The notes beneath the pieces are model-generated. The model saw only the letters and a list, made by a program, of their open reading frames with translations, did not search any database and had not been told where the DNA came from. Shown here in pieces: positions 9,142 to 17,402 of a DNA stretch of 64,000 nt. The DNA lies in the NCBI RefSeq assembly GCF_030163755.1, contig NZ_JASJOE010000002.1, forward strand, positions 62,001 to 126,000, in the 5' to 3' direction. This DNA comes from Roseicyclus amphidinii. Lineage in GTDB: Bacteria > Pseudomonadota > Alphaproteobacteria > Rhodobacterales > Rhodobacteraceae. The translations under genes were made by a program, and so were the position numbers. Position 1 is the first letter of the stretch. Each line of letters begins with the position of its first letter.

Positions 9142-9155
9142 TTGATGCAGGTCAA
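9142..9155. promoter_or_regulatory. FNR/FnrL box 2 in ccoN-usp divergent promoter
   Basis: TTGATGCAGGTCAA, one mismatch from the FNR consensus. Its centre is 32 bases (three helical turns) from the first box, on the same face of the helix. Each box is plausibly used for one of the two divergent transcripts. Confidence 0.75.
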
Positions 9156-9213
9156 GGTGCGGCGACCTGCCTCGGGCCTAGGCTGGGTCAGAGCCCATCC
9201 GAGGGAGGAATCC

Positions 9214-10053
9214 ATGGCCTACAGATCCATCCTGACCGTTCTTGCCGACGCCAAGGACGCCGACGCGGTGCTCGATGCCGCCGCCGCTTTCGCCAGCGCC
9301 TCCGGGGCGCATCTCGACGTGCTCTGCCTTGGCGTCGACCGCACCCAGACGGGGTATTACTTTGCCGGTGCGACTGCGCTGATGCATGACGAGACCATCG
9401 CCCAGGCCCAGGCCGAGGCGACCGAGATCGAGGCCGCGGCCCGCCGCATCCTCGAGCGCAGCGATATCTCGTGGGGGATTGATGCGATGGTGGCGCAATC
9501 GGCCTCGGTCTCGGGGCTGGTCGCCCGCCGCGCGCGCTTCGCCGATCTCGTGATCCTGCCCAAGCCCTATGGCGAAGGGCAATATGCCGACGCGCCCGTC
9601 ATGGTCGAAGCGGCCATGTTCCAGGGCAATGCCCCGGTGGTCGTGCTGGCCGAGGGCAAGCCGGTGCCGGTCAAGCCACGGCGCGTGGTCGTGGCCTGGA
9701 ACGAGTCGGCCGAGGCGATGGCCTCGATCCGCCGCGCGCTGCCGCTGCTGCAGGCCGCCGAGGAGGTGAGCATCTGCATCGTGGCCCCCGAGCGCCACAG
9801 CACGGAGTCGTCAGACCCCGGCGCGGAACTGAGCCGGATGCTCAGTCGCCACGGCGTCAGCGTCGAGGTGGCGATCCTCGCCCAGACCCTGCCGCGCGTC
9901 TCCGAGGTGATCGCGCGCCATGTCGCCGACCTCGACGCCGACCTGCTGGTGATGGGGGCCTACGGTCACTCCCGCTTCCGCGAGGCGATCCTGGGCGGGG
10001 CGACGCGCAACATGCTGGAACACGCCAGGGTGCCCGTGTTCATGGCGCATTGA
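9214..10053 (+). CDS. Universal stress protein with two tandem Usp domains
   Basis: A 279-residue soluble protein with two UspA folds. The first begins M-A-Y-R-S-I-L-T-V-L; the second begins P-R-R-V-V-V-A-W-N-E-S and ends with G-A-Y-G-H-S-R-F-R-E-A-I-L-G-G-A-T, close to the ATP-binding G-x2-G-x9-G motif. I chose the ATG at 9214 because GAGGGAGGAA precedes it; the earlier in-frame ATG overlaps an FNR box. Divergent transcription from ccoN with shared FNR boxes suggests induction under low oxygen. Confidence 0.85.
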   Translation: MAYRSILTVLADAKDADAVLDAAAAFASASGAHLDVLCLGVDRTQTGYYFAGATALMHDETIAQAQAEATEIEAAARRILERSDISWGIDAMVAQSASVSGLVARRARFADLVILPKPYGEGQYADAPVMVEAAMFQGNAPVVVLAEGKPVPVKPRRVVVAWNESAEAMASIRRALPLLQAAEEVSICIVAPERHSTESSDPGAELSRMLSRHGVSVEVAILAQTLPRVSEVIARHVADLDADLLVMGAYGHSRFREAILGGATRNMLEHARVPVFMAH

Positions 10054-10077
10054 CACCGACTGCCCGGACCGAGGAAC

Positions 10078-10103
10078 GCCCCGCTGTCGGCGGGTCGTTT
10101 TTC
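10078..10103 (+). terminator. Intrinsic terminator candidate after usp
   Basis: A short GC stem (CCCGC / GCGGG, loop TGTCG) is followed by TCGTTTTT about 25 bases after the usp stop. Confidence 0.6.
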
Positions 10104-10179
10104 GTCGCCCGATGACACCTGATCGTCACGTCGGTTCTTTAGTGCGGCGGCAAGGTCAACGACATCGGGACAAACAGCC

Positions 10180-11031
10180 ATGGCCAGCACCATCGTCACG
10201 GTCGAGATGACGGACACCGCGCGGCATTACGACGCCATCGGCCTTCTGGTTCCGCTTGGCATCGACACCGAGTTCCAGCGGGTCGAAGGGCTGGACCTGC
10301 CCGACGGCTGGGCCGCCAGCCTTCTGCGCGAAGAGCGGACCGCGCAGACCGCCGCCTTCCTGACCCCACCGCACCCCGACGCGGTTGCGCGCCTGCGCCA
10401 CGTCGTGTCGGATCGGCCCGCAACACTCGACCCCACGGCATGGGTGCCGGAACCCGGCCCTCACCGCGCCGCTGCCGAGGACCTCGCCCGAGACGCCCAG
10501 GCCCTCGCGGACGCAGCCGGCGGCGGTCTGCCGGGGGTCGAGGCCATCGTCCTCGATACCGCGCAACGCTTCACCTATGGCGCGGTCGAGGGGGCAGAGC
10601 GCTGGTATACCGGCCATGACGCCATTCCGGCCGTCGCCTGCGCCGTGGGCAATTGCATCGACATCAACACCTACCTGATGGCCGCCCTGCGCGTTGCCGG
10701 GTACGAGGCGGCCTATCTCACCTGCTATTTCTTCGACGACAATCCCGACGGCATCGCTGCCGGGATGCATTGCTGGGTGCGCACCCGGCTGGGCGACAGG
10801 GTCGACGACTGGGACATCGCGCATTTCAAGAAAGCGGGGCGCAGCGACGTTCACGCCGCCCTGAACCCGGTGCCGGGGTGGCGCGTGGCGCTCGCCCATG
10901 GCCGCGACCATGTCTACCGCTGGAACGGGATGGAGATCCGGCTGCCGGTGCCGTCGCGCCCGAACTGGGTTCTGGCCGATGGGAGCACCGTCTGGGGTGC
11001 CCCGCCCGTGGTCGCGCTGTCGCGCGGCTGA
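10180..11031 (+). CDS. Transglutaminase-like cysteine protease-fold protein
   Basis: A 283-residue soluble protein with no signal peptide. The central region has a transglutaminase-like triad in correct order and context: Cys159 (G-N-C-I-D-I-N-T), His197 (G-M-H-C-W-V) and Asp212 (D-D-W-D-I-A-H-F). The N-terminal half (V-T-V-E-M-T-D-T-A-R-H-Y-D) resembles the beta-sandwich leader found in bacterial transglutaminase-like proteins. Such proteins act as peptidases or amide-bond enzymes; the substrate here is unknown. It is convergent with fnrL, with only 7 bases between the stops. Confidence 0.75.
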   Translation: MASTIVTVEMTDTARHYDAIGLLVPLGIDTEFQRVEGLDLPDGWAASLLREERTAQTAAFLTPPHPDAVARLRHVVSDRPATLDPTAWVPEPGPHRAAAEDLARDAQALADAAGGGLPGVEAIVLDTAQRFTYGAVEGAERWYTGHDAIPAVACAVGNCIDINTYLMAALRVAGYEAAYLTCYFFDDNPDGIAAGMHCWVRTRLGDRVDDWDIAHFKKAGRSDVHAALNPVPGWRVALAHGRDHVYRWNGMEIRLPVPSRPNWVLADGSTVWGAPPVVALSRG

Positions 11032-11038
11032 CGTCGCC

Positions 11039-11782
11039 TCAGAACACGCCGCCGTCCGCGTCGTCGCCGGTTTCATCCATCAGCACGTCGAAATCCGGGA
11101 TCACGATGTGGCGCTTGCCCTCCAGCCGGATCACCCCGTCACGCTTCAGGCCCGACATCTGGCGGCTCACCGTCTCGAGCGTCAGCCCCAGGTAATCGGC
11201 CATCGCTTCGCGCGTCAGTGGCAGGTCGAAGGCGACCTCGCCGCTTTTCGCGTTCTGGTTGATGGTCGCATCGCGCCGCGCGATGATCGACAGGAAGCTT
11301 GCGATCTTCTCGCGCGCGGTCTTGCGCCCCAGAAGCAGCATCCATTCCCGCGCCGCGTCCAGTTCGTCCAGCGTCATCTCGAGCAGGCGCTGGCTGACAT
11401 GGGCGTTGGTCGACAGCATGTCGTGAAAAGGCACACGGCGGAAACAGCACAGCTGCAGGTCGGTCGTGGCGGTCACGTCATAGGTCGCGCGCTCGCGGTT
11501 CGGACGGCCGAGAAAATCCGACGGCAGCAGAAGGCCGACCATCTGGCGGCGGCCATCCTCCATGGTCTGCGACAGGGCCGCGACGCCATGCACCACGGAG
11601 GCCACGAAATCCATCTTGTCGCCCGCCCAGACGATGGTCTGCCCGGCCTCGTAGTTGCGGTAATACTTGATCGCCTCGAGATGCTCGAGTTCGTCGCTCT
11701 CGCAGCGGGCGCACACGGCGCGGTGCCGGATCGGGCAATCGGCACAGTCCACTTGCGGAAAGGCGAGTTGTCTCTGGGGCAT
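11039..11782 (-). CDS. fnrL: Crp/Fnr-family oxygen-sensing regulator FnrL
   Basis: A 247-residue regulator. The N-terminus has Cys13, Cys16, Cys24 and Cys27, and Cys112/Cys113 lie in the sensor domain, fitting the 4Fe-4S ligand set of FnrL (three N-terminal Cys plus one distal). A cyclic-nucleotide-binding-like barrel, a long dimer helix and a C-terminal helix-turn-helix (L-T-R-E-A-M-A-D-Y-L-G-L-T-L-E-T-V-S-R) follow. FnrL activates micro-oxic genes, which fits the FNR boxes near ccoN, ccoG and hemN. An FNR box 47 bases upstream of the start suggests autoregulation. Confidence 0.92.
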   Translation of the reverse strand: MPQRQLAFPQVDCADCPIRHRAVCARCESDELEHLEAIKYYRNYEAGQTIVWAGDKMDFVASVVHGVAALSQTMEDGRRQMVGLLLPSDFLGRPNRERATYDVTATTDLQLCCFRRVPFHDMLSTNAHVSQRLLEMTLDELDAAREWMLLLGRKTAREKIASFLSIIARRDATINQNAKSGEVAFDLPLTREAMADYLGLTLETVSRQMSGLKRDGVIRLEGKRHIVIPDFDVLMDETGDDADGGVF

Positions 11783-11821
11783 GGTCCTTATCCCTTCCGC
11801 CTCTCGGCTGTCGGGCTGTGC

Positions 11822-11835
11822 TTGATCTGGGTCAA
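11822..11835. promoter_or_regulatory. FNR/FnrL box shared by fnrL and hemN
   Basis: TTGATCTGGGTCAA, one mismatch from the FNR consensus. The centre lies about 44 bases upstream of the hemN ATG and about 47 bases upstream of the fnrL ATG, so one site could serve both divergent genes. Confidence 0.75.
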
Positions 11836-11871
11836 GGTCAAGCTGCGCGTTTCGGGGTTAAGCGTAAGGCA

Positions 11872-13227
11872 ATGGAACACGTCAATCAACTTCGCCGCAT
11901 GGGTCTCTTCGACGCGAAGGTCCCGCGCTACACCAGCTACCCGCCCGCCACGAAGTTCTCGAACGACGTGTCCGGCCCTGTCCTGCTTGACTGGATCGAT
12001 GCGATCCGGCCGGGTGCGGGGGTCTCGCTCTACCTGCATGTGCCCTTCTGCCGCAGGTTGTGCTGGTTCTGCGCCTGCCGCACGCAGGGCGTGCGCTCGG
12101 ACGAGCCCGTCCGCGCCTATGTCGAGACCTTGATGCAGGAAATCCGCGCCATGGGCGCGCGCCTGCCCGAAGGGGTGACGGTCGCCCGCCTGCACTGGGG
12201 CGGCGGCACGCCGACGCTTCTGTCGCCCGAGATGATGACGGCGCTTGCCGACACGATCCGGGCGTCCTTCGACATGGCCCCCGATGCCGAGTTCTCGGTC
12301 GAGATCGACCCGAACGAGATCGACGAGGCGCGCATCGCCGCGCTGGCGGCGGCGGGGATGAACCGCGCCTCCATCGGGGTGCAGGATTTCGATCCCGACA
12401 TCCAGAAGATCATCGGCCGCATCCAGGGCTACGAGGTCACCCGCACCGCGGTCGAGGCGCTGCGCAAGGCCGGCATCCACTCGCTGAACGCCGACATCCT
12501 CTTCGGCCTGCCGCACCAGAGCCAGCAGCGGATTTCCGAGTCGGTGCAGATGCTTCTGTCGCTCTCGCCCGACCGGGTCGCGCTCTACGGCTACGCGCAT
12601 GTCCCCTGGATGGCCAAGCGCCAGGCGATGATCCCGACCGACGCGCTGCCCACGCCCGAGGAACGCCTCACGCTGTTCGAGACCGCGCGCCGCCTGTTCC
12701 TGTGGGACAGTTACCAGGAGATCGGCATCGACCATTTCGCCAAGCCCGAGGACAGCATGGCTGTGGCCGCGCGCTCGGGGCACCTGCGGCGCAACTTCCA
12801 GGGCTACACCGATGACACCTGCGACGTGCTGATCGGCCTCGGAGCCTCGGCCATCTCGCGGTTCCCGCAAGGTTACGCGCAGAACGCCAGTTCCACCGCC
12901 GCCTATCAAAAGGCCGTCCGCGCGGGCGAGGTGGCCACCGGGCGCGGCCATGCCTTCAAGGGCGAGGACCGGCTGCGCTCGCGCATGATCGAGATGCTGA
13001 TGTGCGAGTTCCGCATCGACGCCGGGCAGATCGCACAGGAATTCCGCCTGCCGCCGACGCGGCTGTCGCAGCTGTTCACCGCCGCCGCCGACCAGTTCCC
13101 CGGCATGGTTCGGATCACGCCCGAGGGCTTCGACATCCTGCCCGAGGGGCGGCCGCTGGCCCGGATGATCGCGCGGGCCTTCGACGAATACGAGATGCGC
13201 GCCGAAGGGCATTCCTCGGCGATCTGA
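11872..13227 (+). CDS. hemN: Oxygen-independent coproporphyrinogen III oxidase
   Basis: A 451-residue radical-SAM enzyme converting coproporphyrinogen III to protoporphyrinogen IX without oxygen. The N-terminus P-R-Y-T-S-Y-P-P-A-T-K-F and the 4Fe-4S motif C60-x3-C64-x2-C67 (with Cys69 as in HemN) are diagnostic, as is the G-G-G-T-P-T motif. The HemN C-terminal domain is present. I chose the ATG at 11872 (M-E-H-V-N-Q-L); an earlier start would overlap the FNR box. Role: heme, and possibly bacteriochlorophyll, synthesis at low oxygen. Confidence 0.95.
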   Translation: MEHVNQLRRMGLFDAKVPRYTSYPPATKFSNDVSGPVLLDWIDAIRPGAGVSLYLHVPFCRRLCWFCACRTQGVRSDEPVRAYVETLMQEIRAMGARLPEGVTVARLHWGGGTPTLLSPEMMTALADTIRASFDMAPDAEFSVEIDPNEIDEARIAALAAAGMNRASIGVQDFDPDIQKIIGRIQGYEVTRTAVEALRKAGIHSLNADILFGLPHQSQQRISESVQMLLSLSPDRVALYGYAHVPWMAKRQAMIPTDALPTPEERLTLFETARRLFLWDSYQEIGIDHFAKPEDSMAVAARSGHLRRNFQGYTDDTCDVLIGLGASAISRFPQGYAQNASSTAAYQKAVRAGEVATGRGHAFKGEDRLRSRMIEMLMCEFRIDAGQIAQEFRLPPTRLSQLFTAAADQFPGMVRITPEGFDILPEGRPLARMIARAFDEYEMRAEGHSSAI

Positions 13228-13421
13228 GGCGACCGGCGTGGGGTCGGCTCCGGCCTTGCGCGCAGGGGGGCACGGCCCCCTCCGAACGGTCCGCCCGGCG
13301 GGCCGCACCCCCCGCAACGCCATGGGCGTGGGCGGGGTGATGCAATCGCGCGTCATGCAATCGAAGGTTGCACAGATTATAGCCAAAGACAACCAATGCA
13401 ATCGATAGGATCGCCTCGGGA
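13228..13421. other. Convergent intergenic region with hairpins, a repeated 9-mer and a lone -10 box
   Basis: No gene seen. It holds a GC hairpin (AGGGGG 13264-13269 / CCCCCT 13276-13281), a GC-rich stretch around 13290, and three direct copies of ATGCAATCG at 13340-13348, 13355-13363 and 13396-13404. A minus-strand TATAAT (complement of 13376-13381) sits inside TTATAGCCAAAG, a 12-mer that also occurs upstream of the LysR gene at 21845-21856. Confidence 0.5.
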
Positions 13422-15008
13422 TCAGGCCGCCCAGGCCTCGCCGAAGGCCGCCCGCATCAGGTCGCGCGTGTACTCGGACTGCGGATTGCGGAACAGCGCC
13501 TCGGTCTCGCCCGTCTCCACCACGTCGCCGTTGCGCATGACGATCACCTTGTGGCTCAGCGCGCGCACGACCTTCAGGTCATGGCTGATGAAGAGATACG
13601 CGATGCCATGCTTGCGCTGCAGCCTGCGCAGAAGCTCGACGATCTGAACCTGCACCGTCATGTCGAGCGCGCTTGTCGGCTCGTCCAGCACCACCAGCTT
13701 GGGCCGCAGGATCATGGCGCGCGCGATGGCGATGCGCTGGCGCTGCCCGCCGGAAAACTCGTGCGGGTAACGGTCCATCATCGCGGGGTCGAGGCCCACC
13801 TCGGCCAGGATCTCGGCCACCTGACGCCGCCGGTCCTCGCGGCCCACGCCATGCACGGCCAGACCCTCTGACACGATCTGCTCGACCGTCATCCGGGGGC
13901 TGAGGCTCCCGTACGGGTCCTGGAACACGATCTGCATGTCGCGCCTGAGCGGGCGCAGCTCGCGCGAATGCAGCCCCTGCACGTCGCGCCCCATGAAGAT
14001 CACCGGCCCCTGCGAGGAGATCAGCCGCATGATCGCAAGCGCCAGCGTCGTCTTGCCGGACCCGCTTTCGCCGACGACCCCCACGGTCTCGCCCGCGCGA
14101 ACGCTGAGCGTCGCGGCATTCACCGCCTTCACATGGCCCACCGTGCGGCGCAGGAACCCGCGCTGGATCGGGAACCACACGCGCAGATCGCTGGTCGAAA
14201 CCACCTCGGGCGCGTCCGCCGGAACCGGGTCAGGCCCGCCCGTCGCCGCGGCCGCCAGAAGCTTCTGGGTATAGGGGTGGCTGGGGTTGGCGAAGATCTC
14301 GGCGGTGCGCCCCTGTTCCACGATCACCCCGTTCTGCATCACGCAGACCCGGTCGGCGATCCGCCGCACGATGGTCAGGTCATGGGTGATGAACAACAGG
14401 CTCATGCCGAGGTCGCGCTTGAGGTCCGCCAGCAAATCCAGGATCTGCGCCTGGATCGTCACGTCGAGCGCCGTCGTCGGCTCGTCCGCGATCAGCAGCT
14501 TGGGGTTGTTCGCCAATGCCATGGCGATCATCACGCGCTGCCGCTGCCCGCCCGACAGCTGGTGCGGGTAAGCGCCCAGCCGACTTTCGGGGTCGCGGAT
14601 GCCGACCTTGTGCAACAGCTCCACCACCCGCGCCTGCGCCGCCGCCCCGCGCAGCCCCTGGTGCAGCATCAGGCTTTCGGTGATCTGCTTTTCCAGCGTG
14701 TGCAGCGGGTTGAGCGAGGTCATCGGCTCCTGGAAGATGAAGCTGATCTCGTTGCCGCGGATGTGCCTGAGCAGGCCCTCGTCCGCGCCCACCATCTCCT
14801 GCCCGTCATAGGTGACCGAGCCGGTGATCTCGGGCGCGCCGGGGATCAGGTCCACCGTCGACAGCGCCGTGACCGACTTGCCCGAGCCGCTTTCGCCCAC
14901 CAGCGCGACGGTCTCGCCCTTGTCGACATGGAACGAGACACCGCGCACCGCGTGGGTCGCGCCGAAGCGGATGGACAGGTCACGGGCCTGAAGGATCGGA
15001 TCGGACAT
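13422..15008 (-). CDS. yejF: Peptide ABC transporter, fused double ATP-binding protein (YejF-like)
   Basis: A 528-residue protein with two complete ABC ATPase domains in tandem. Each has a Walker A motif (G-E-S-G-S-G-K-S and G-E-S-G-S-G-K-T), an S-G-G-Q-R-Q-R signature and an L-x-x-D-E-P-T Walker B. The oligopeptide-type C-terminal segment follows the first domain. It energises the YejABEF importer, which in enterobacteria takes up microcin C-type peptides. The start overlaps the yejE stop (TGATG). Confidence 0.92.
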   Translation of the reverse strand: MSDPILQARDLSIRFGATHAVRGVSFHVDKGETVALVGESGSGKSVTALSTVDLIPGAPEITGSVTYDGQEMVGADEGLLRHIRGNEISFIFQEPMTSLNPLHTLEKQITESLMLHQGLRGAAAQARVVELLHKVGIRDPESRLGAYPHQLSGGQRQRVMIAMALANNPKLLIADEPTTALDVTIQAQILDLLADLKRDLGMSLLFITHDLTIVRRIADRVCVMQNGVIVEQGRTAEIFANPSHPYTQKLLAAAATGGPDPVPADAPEVVSTSDLRVWFPIQRGFLRRTVGHVKAVNAATLSVRAGETVGVVGESGSGKTTLALAIMRLISSQGPVIFMGRDVQGLHSRELRPLRRDMQIVFQDPYGSLSPRMTVEQIVSEGLAVHGVGREDRRRQVAEILAEVGLDPAMMDRYPHEFSGGQRQRIAIARAMILRPKLVVLDEPTSALDMTVQVQIVELLRRLQRKHGIAYLFISHDLKVVRALSHKVIVMRNGDVVETGETEALFRNPQSEYTRDLMRAAFGEAWAA

Positions 15009-16243
15009 CAGCGCGCCTCCGCTTCGGTCGCCGCCACCTCATCCGCGTCGGGTGCGGCGGAGGCGACGAAGGTCTTGCGCGGGTCGAAGGCGTCGCGGAT
15101 GCCCTCGAAGATGAAAACCAGCAGCGACAGCATGATCGCAAAGGTGAAGAAGGCGGTGAAGCCCAGCCAGGGCGCCTGCAGGTTGTTCTTCGCCTGCAAG
15201 GTCATCTCGCCGAGCGACGGGGCCGAGGAGGGCAGGCCAAAGCCGAGGAAGTCGAGCGAGGCAAGCCCCCCGATCGTGCCCGTCACGATGAAGGGCAGGA
15301 AGGTCAGCGTCGCCACCATCGCATTGGGCAACACGTGCCGGAACATGATCGTGCCGTTTCCGACACCAAGCGCACGCGCCGCGCGGACATATTCGAAGTT
15401 GCGCGCCCGCAGGAATTCGGCCCGCACCACGCCCACCAGCCCCGTCCACCCGAACAGCACCATGAGGAAGACGAGCAGCCAGAAATCCATCACGAAGATC
15501 GCGGATATGATGATGATGATGTAAAGGCTGGGGGTGGAGTTCCAGATCTCGATCACCCGCTGGAAGATCAGGTCGAGCCAGCCGCCGTAATACCCTTGCG
15601 CCGCCCCCGCCGCGATGCCGATGACCGAGGTCAGGAAGGTCACGACAAGCGCGAAACTCACCGACAGCCGGAAGCCGTAGATCACGCGCGCCAGCACGTC
15701 GCGCGCGGTGTCGTCGGTGCCCAGCCAGTGATCCGCATCGGGCGGAGAGGGGGCCGCGCGACCGATGTCGTTGACGGTGTTGTAGCTGTAGGGAATGAGC
15801 GGCCAGAGCAGCCAGCCCTCCTGCACCTCGGTGCCGCCGAAGGCGCCGGTCTCCTGCACCTCTTCGATCACGCCCTCGGGGTCGTCCCAGCAGTCCTCAA
15901 GCCCCCCCGACACGATCAGGCATTGGACCTCGACATCGCGGTAGACCGCTTCGGTCCGGAAATCGCCGCCGAACGCGGTCTCGGGGTAGAAGTTGAAGAT
16001 CGGCGTGTAATAGCCGCCCTGGTATTGCACGAGGATCGGCCGGTCATTGGCGATGACCTCGGCGAACAGGCTCAGCCCGTAGAGAATGCCGAAGATCCAC
16101 AGCGACCAGAGCGCGCGGCGGTTCGCCTTGAAGTTCTCCCACCGGCGGCGGTTGAGCGGCGACAGCCATCCGCGCCGAACGGGCGGGGCAGCGACAGGGG
16201 GCAGCGGATCGGGGCTGCGCGGGGGGACGTCGGGCATCGCCAT
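15008..16243 (-). CDS. yejE: Peptide ABC transporter permease (YejE-like)
   Basis: A 411-residue permease with an N-terminal cytoplasmic tail, a first helix at about residue 45, a long periplasmic segment with two Cys (V-Q-C-L-I... and E-D-C-W-D-D), then five helices. It carries the binding-protein-dependent EAA motif (E-Y-V-R-A-A-R-A-L-G-V-G-N-G). I chose the ATG at 16243, one base after the yejB stop and preceded by GGGAGA. The four genes form one operon in the order A-B-E-F. Confidence 0.92.
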   Translation of the reverse strand: MAMPDVPPRSPDPLPPVAAPPVRRGWLSPLNRRRWENFKANRRALWSLWIFGILYGLSLFAEVIANDRPILVQYQGGYYTPIFNFYPETAFGGDFRTEAVYRDVEVQCLIVSGGLEDCWDDPEGVIEEVQETGAFGGTEVQEGWLLWPLIPYSYNTVNDIGRAAPSPPDADHWLGTDDTARDVLARVIYGFRLSVSFALVVTFLTSVIGIAAGAAQGYYGGWLDLIFQRVIEIWNSTPSLYIIIIISAIFVMDFWLLVFLMVLFGWTGLVGVVRAEFLRARNFEYVRAARALGVGNGTIMFRHVLPNAMVATLTFLPFIVTGTIGGLASLDFLGFGLPSSAPSLGEMTLQAKNNLQAPWLGFTAFFTFAIMLSLLVFIFEGIRDAFDPRKTFVASAAPDADEVAATEAEAR

Positions 16244-16244
16244 C

Positions 16245-17396
16245 TCAGGTCTCCCGCGTCTCGAAGTCGATCCGGGGGTCGATCCAGACATACATCAGGT
16301 CCGACAGGATGTTCACGAAAAGGCCGATCAGCCCGAAGACGAAGAGCGTTCCGAAGATCACCGGGTAATCCCGGCTGACAGCGGCCTCGAAGGCCAGCCG
16401 CCCGAGACCGTCGAGCGAGAAGATCGTCTCGATGATCAGCGAGCCGCCGAAGAAGACGCCGACGAAGACGGCGGGAAAGCCCGCGATCACGATCAGCATC
16501 GCGTTGCGGAAGACATGGCCGTAAAGCACGCGGGATTCGCGTAAGCCCTTGGCCCGCGCGGTCATCACGTATTGCTTCTTGATCTCGTCGAGGAAGGAGT
16601 TCTTCGTCAGCAGCGTCAGCGTGGCGAAGGCCGAGATGGTCGAGGCCAGCACCGGCAGCGTGATGTGCCAGAAGTAATCGCCGATCTGCTGGATCAGCGT
16701 CATGTCCTCCCACCCGTCCGAGGTCAGGCCGCGCAAGGGGAAGATCTGGAAATACCGCCCGCCCGCGAAGACGATCAGCAACAGGATCGCAAAGAGGAAC
16801 CCGGGGATCGCGTAGGCCACGATGATGACCCCGCTCGTCCATGTGTCGAACTTCGACCCGTCGCGCGTGGCCTTCTGGATGCCCAGCGGGATCGACACGA
16901 GATAGGCGATCAGCGTCGACCAGAGCCCCAGCGAGATCGAGACCGGCATCTTTTCCAGAACGAGGTCGATGACCGAGATCGAGCGGAAGTAGCTCTCGCC
17001 GAAATCGAAGCGCATGTAATCCCACATCATCAGGAAGAAGCGTTCGACGCCCGGAATGTCCTCGGCGACACAGGCCTCTTCATCCAGGTCGGGAACCCCG
17101 GTGAACCCCTCCTCGCAGACGATGCGCGCGAAATTGAACTGGATGCGCAACTCATCCAGGAACTGCGGCGGCAGGCCGCGTGCGCCCTGGTAGTCGGTGT
17201 TCTCCATCTCGATCGCGCCACCGTCGCCACCGCCGCCCGAGATACCGGCGAAGACATCGCCCTCGCCCTCGAGCTGGGCGATGACCTGTTCCACCGGCCC
17301 GCCCGGCACGAATTGCGTCAGCGCGAAGTTGATCACCATGATCCCCAACAGCGTGGGGATCATCAGCAACAGCCGTCTGAGGATATAGGCACCCAT
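16245..17396 (-). CDS. yejB: Peptide ABC transporter permease (YejB-like)
   Basis: A 383-residue permease beginning [16 protein letters not shown], the usual DppB/YejB start, with the G-G-P-V-E segment. It has six membrane helices and the EAA motif [10 protein letters not shown]. The loop after helix 1 is long, with a Gly-run (G-G-G-G-D-G-G) and two Cys. It starts 6 bases after the yejA stop. Confidence 0.92.
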   Translation of the reverse strand: MGAYILRRLLLMIPTLLGIMVINFALTQFVPGGPVEQVIAQLEGEGDVFAGISGGGGDGGAIEMENTDYQGARGLPPQFLDELRIQFNFARIVCEEGFTGVPDLDEEACVAEDIPGVERFFLMMWDYMRFDFGESYFRSISVIDLVLEKMPVSISLGLWSTLIAYLVSIPLGIQKATRDGSKFDTWTSGVIIVAYAIPGFLFAILLLIVFAGGRYFQIFPLRGLTSDGWEDMTLIQQIGDYFWHITLPVLASTISAFATLTLLTKNSFLDEIKKQYVMTARAKGLRESRVLYGHVFRNAMLIVIAGFPAVFVGVFFGGSLIIETIFSLDGLGRLAFEAAVSRDYPVIFGTLFVFGLIGLFVNILSDLMYVWIDPRIDFETRET

Positions 17397-17402
17397 CAGC
17401 GG

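Noticed and set aside
15495-15520. Trinucleotide run (ATG/ATC) in yejE as a phase-variation repeat
   Set aside because: Encodes a short Ile run in a membrane helix and is a multiple of three, so slippage would not shift frame; too short to matter.
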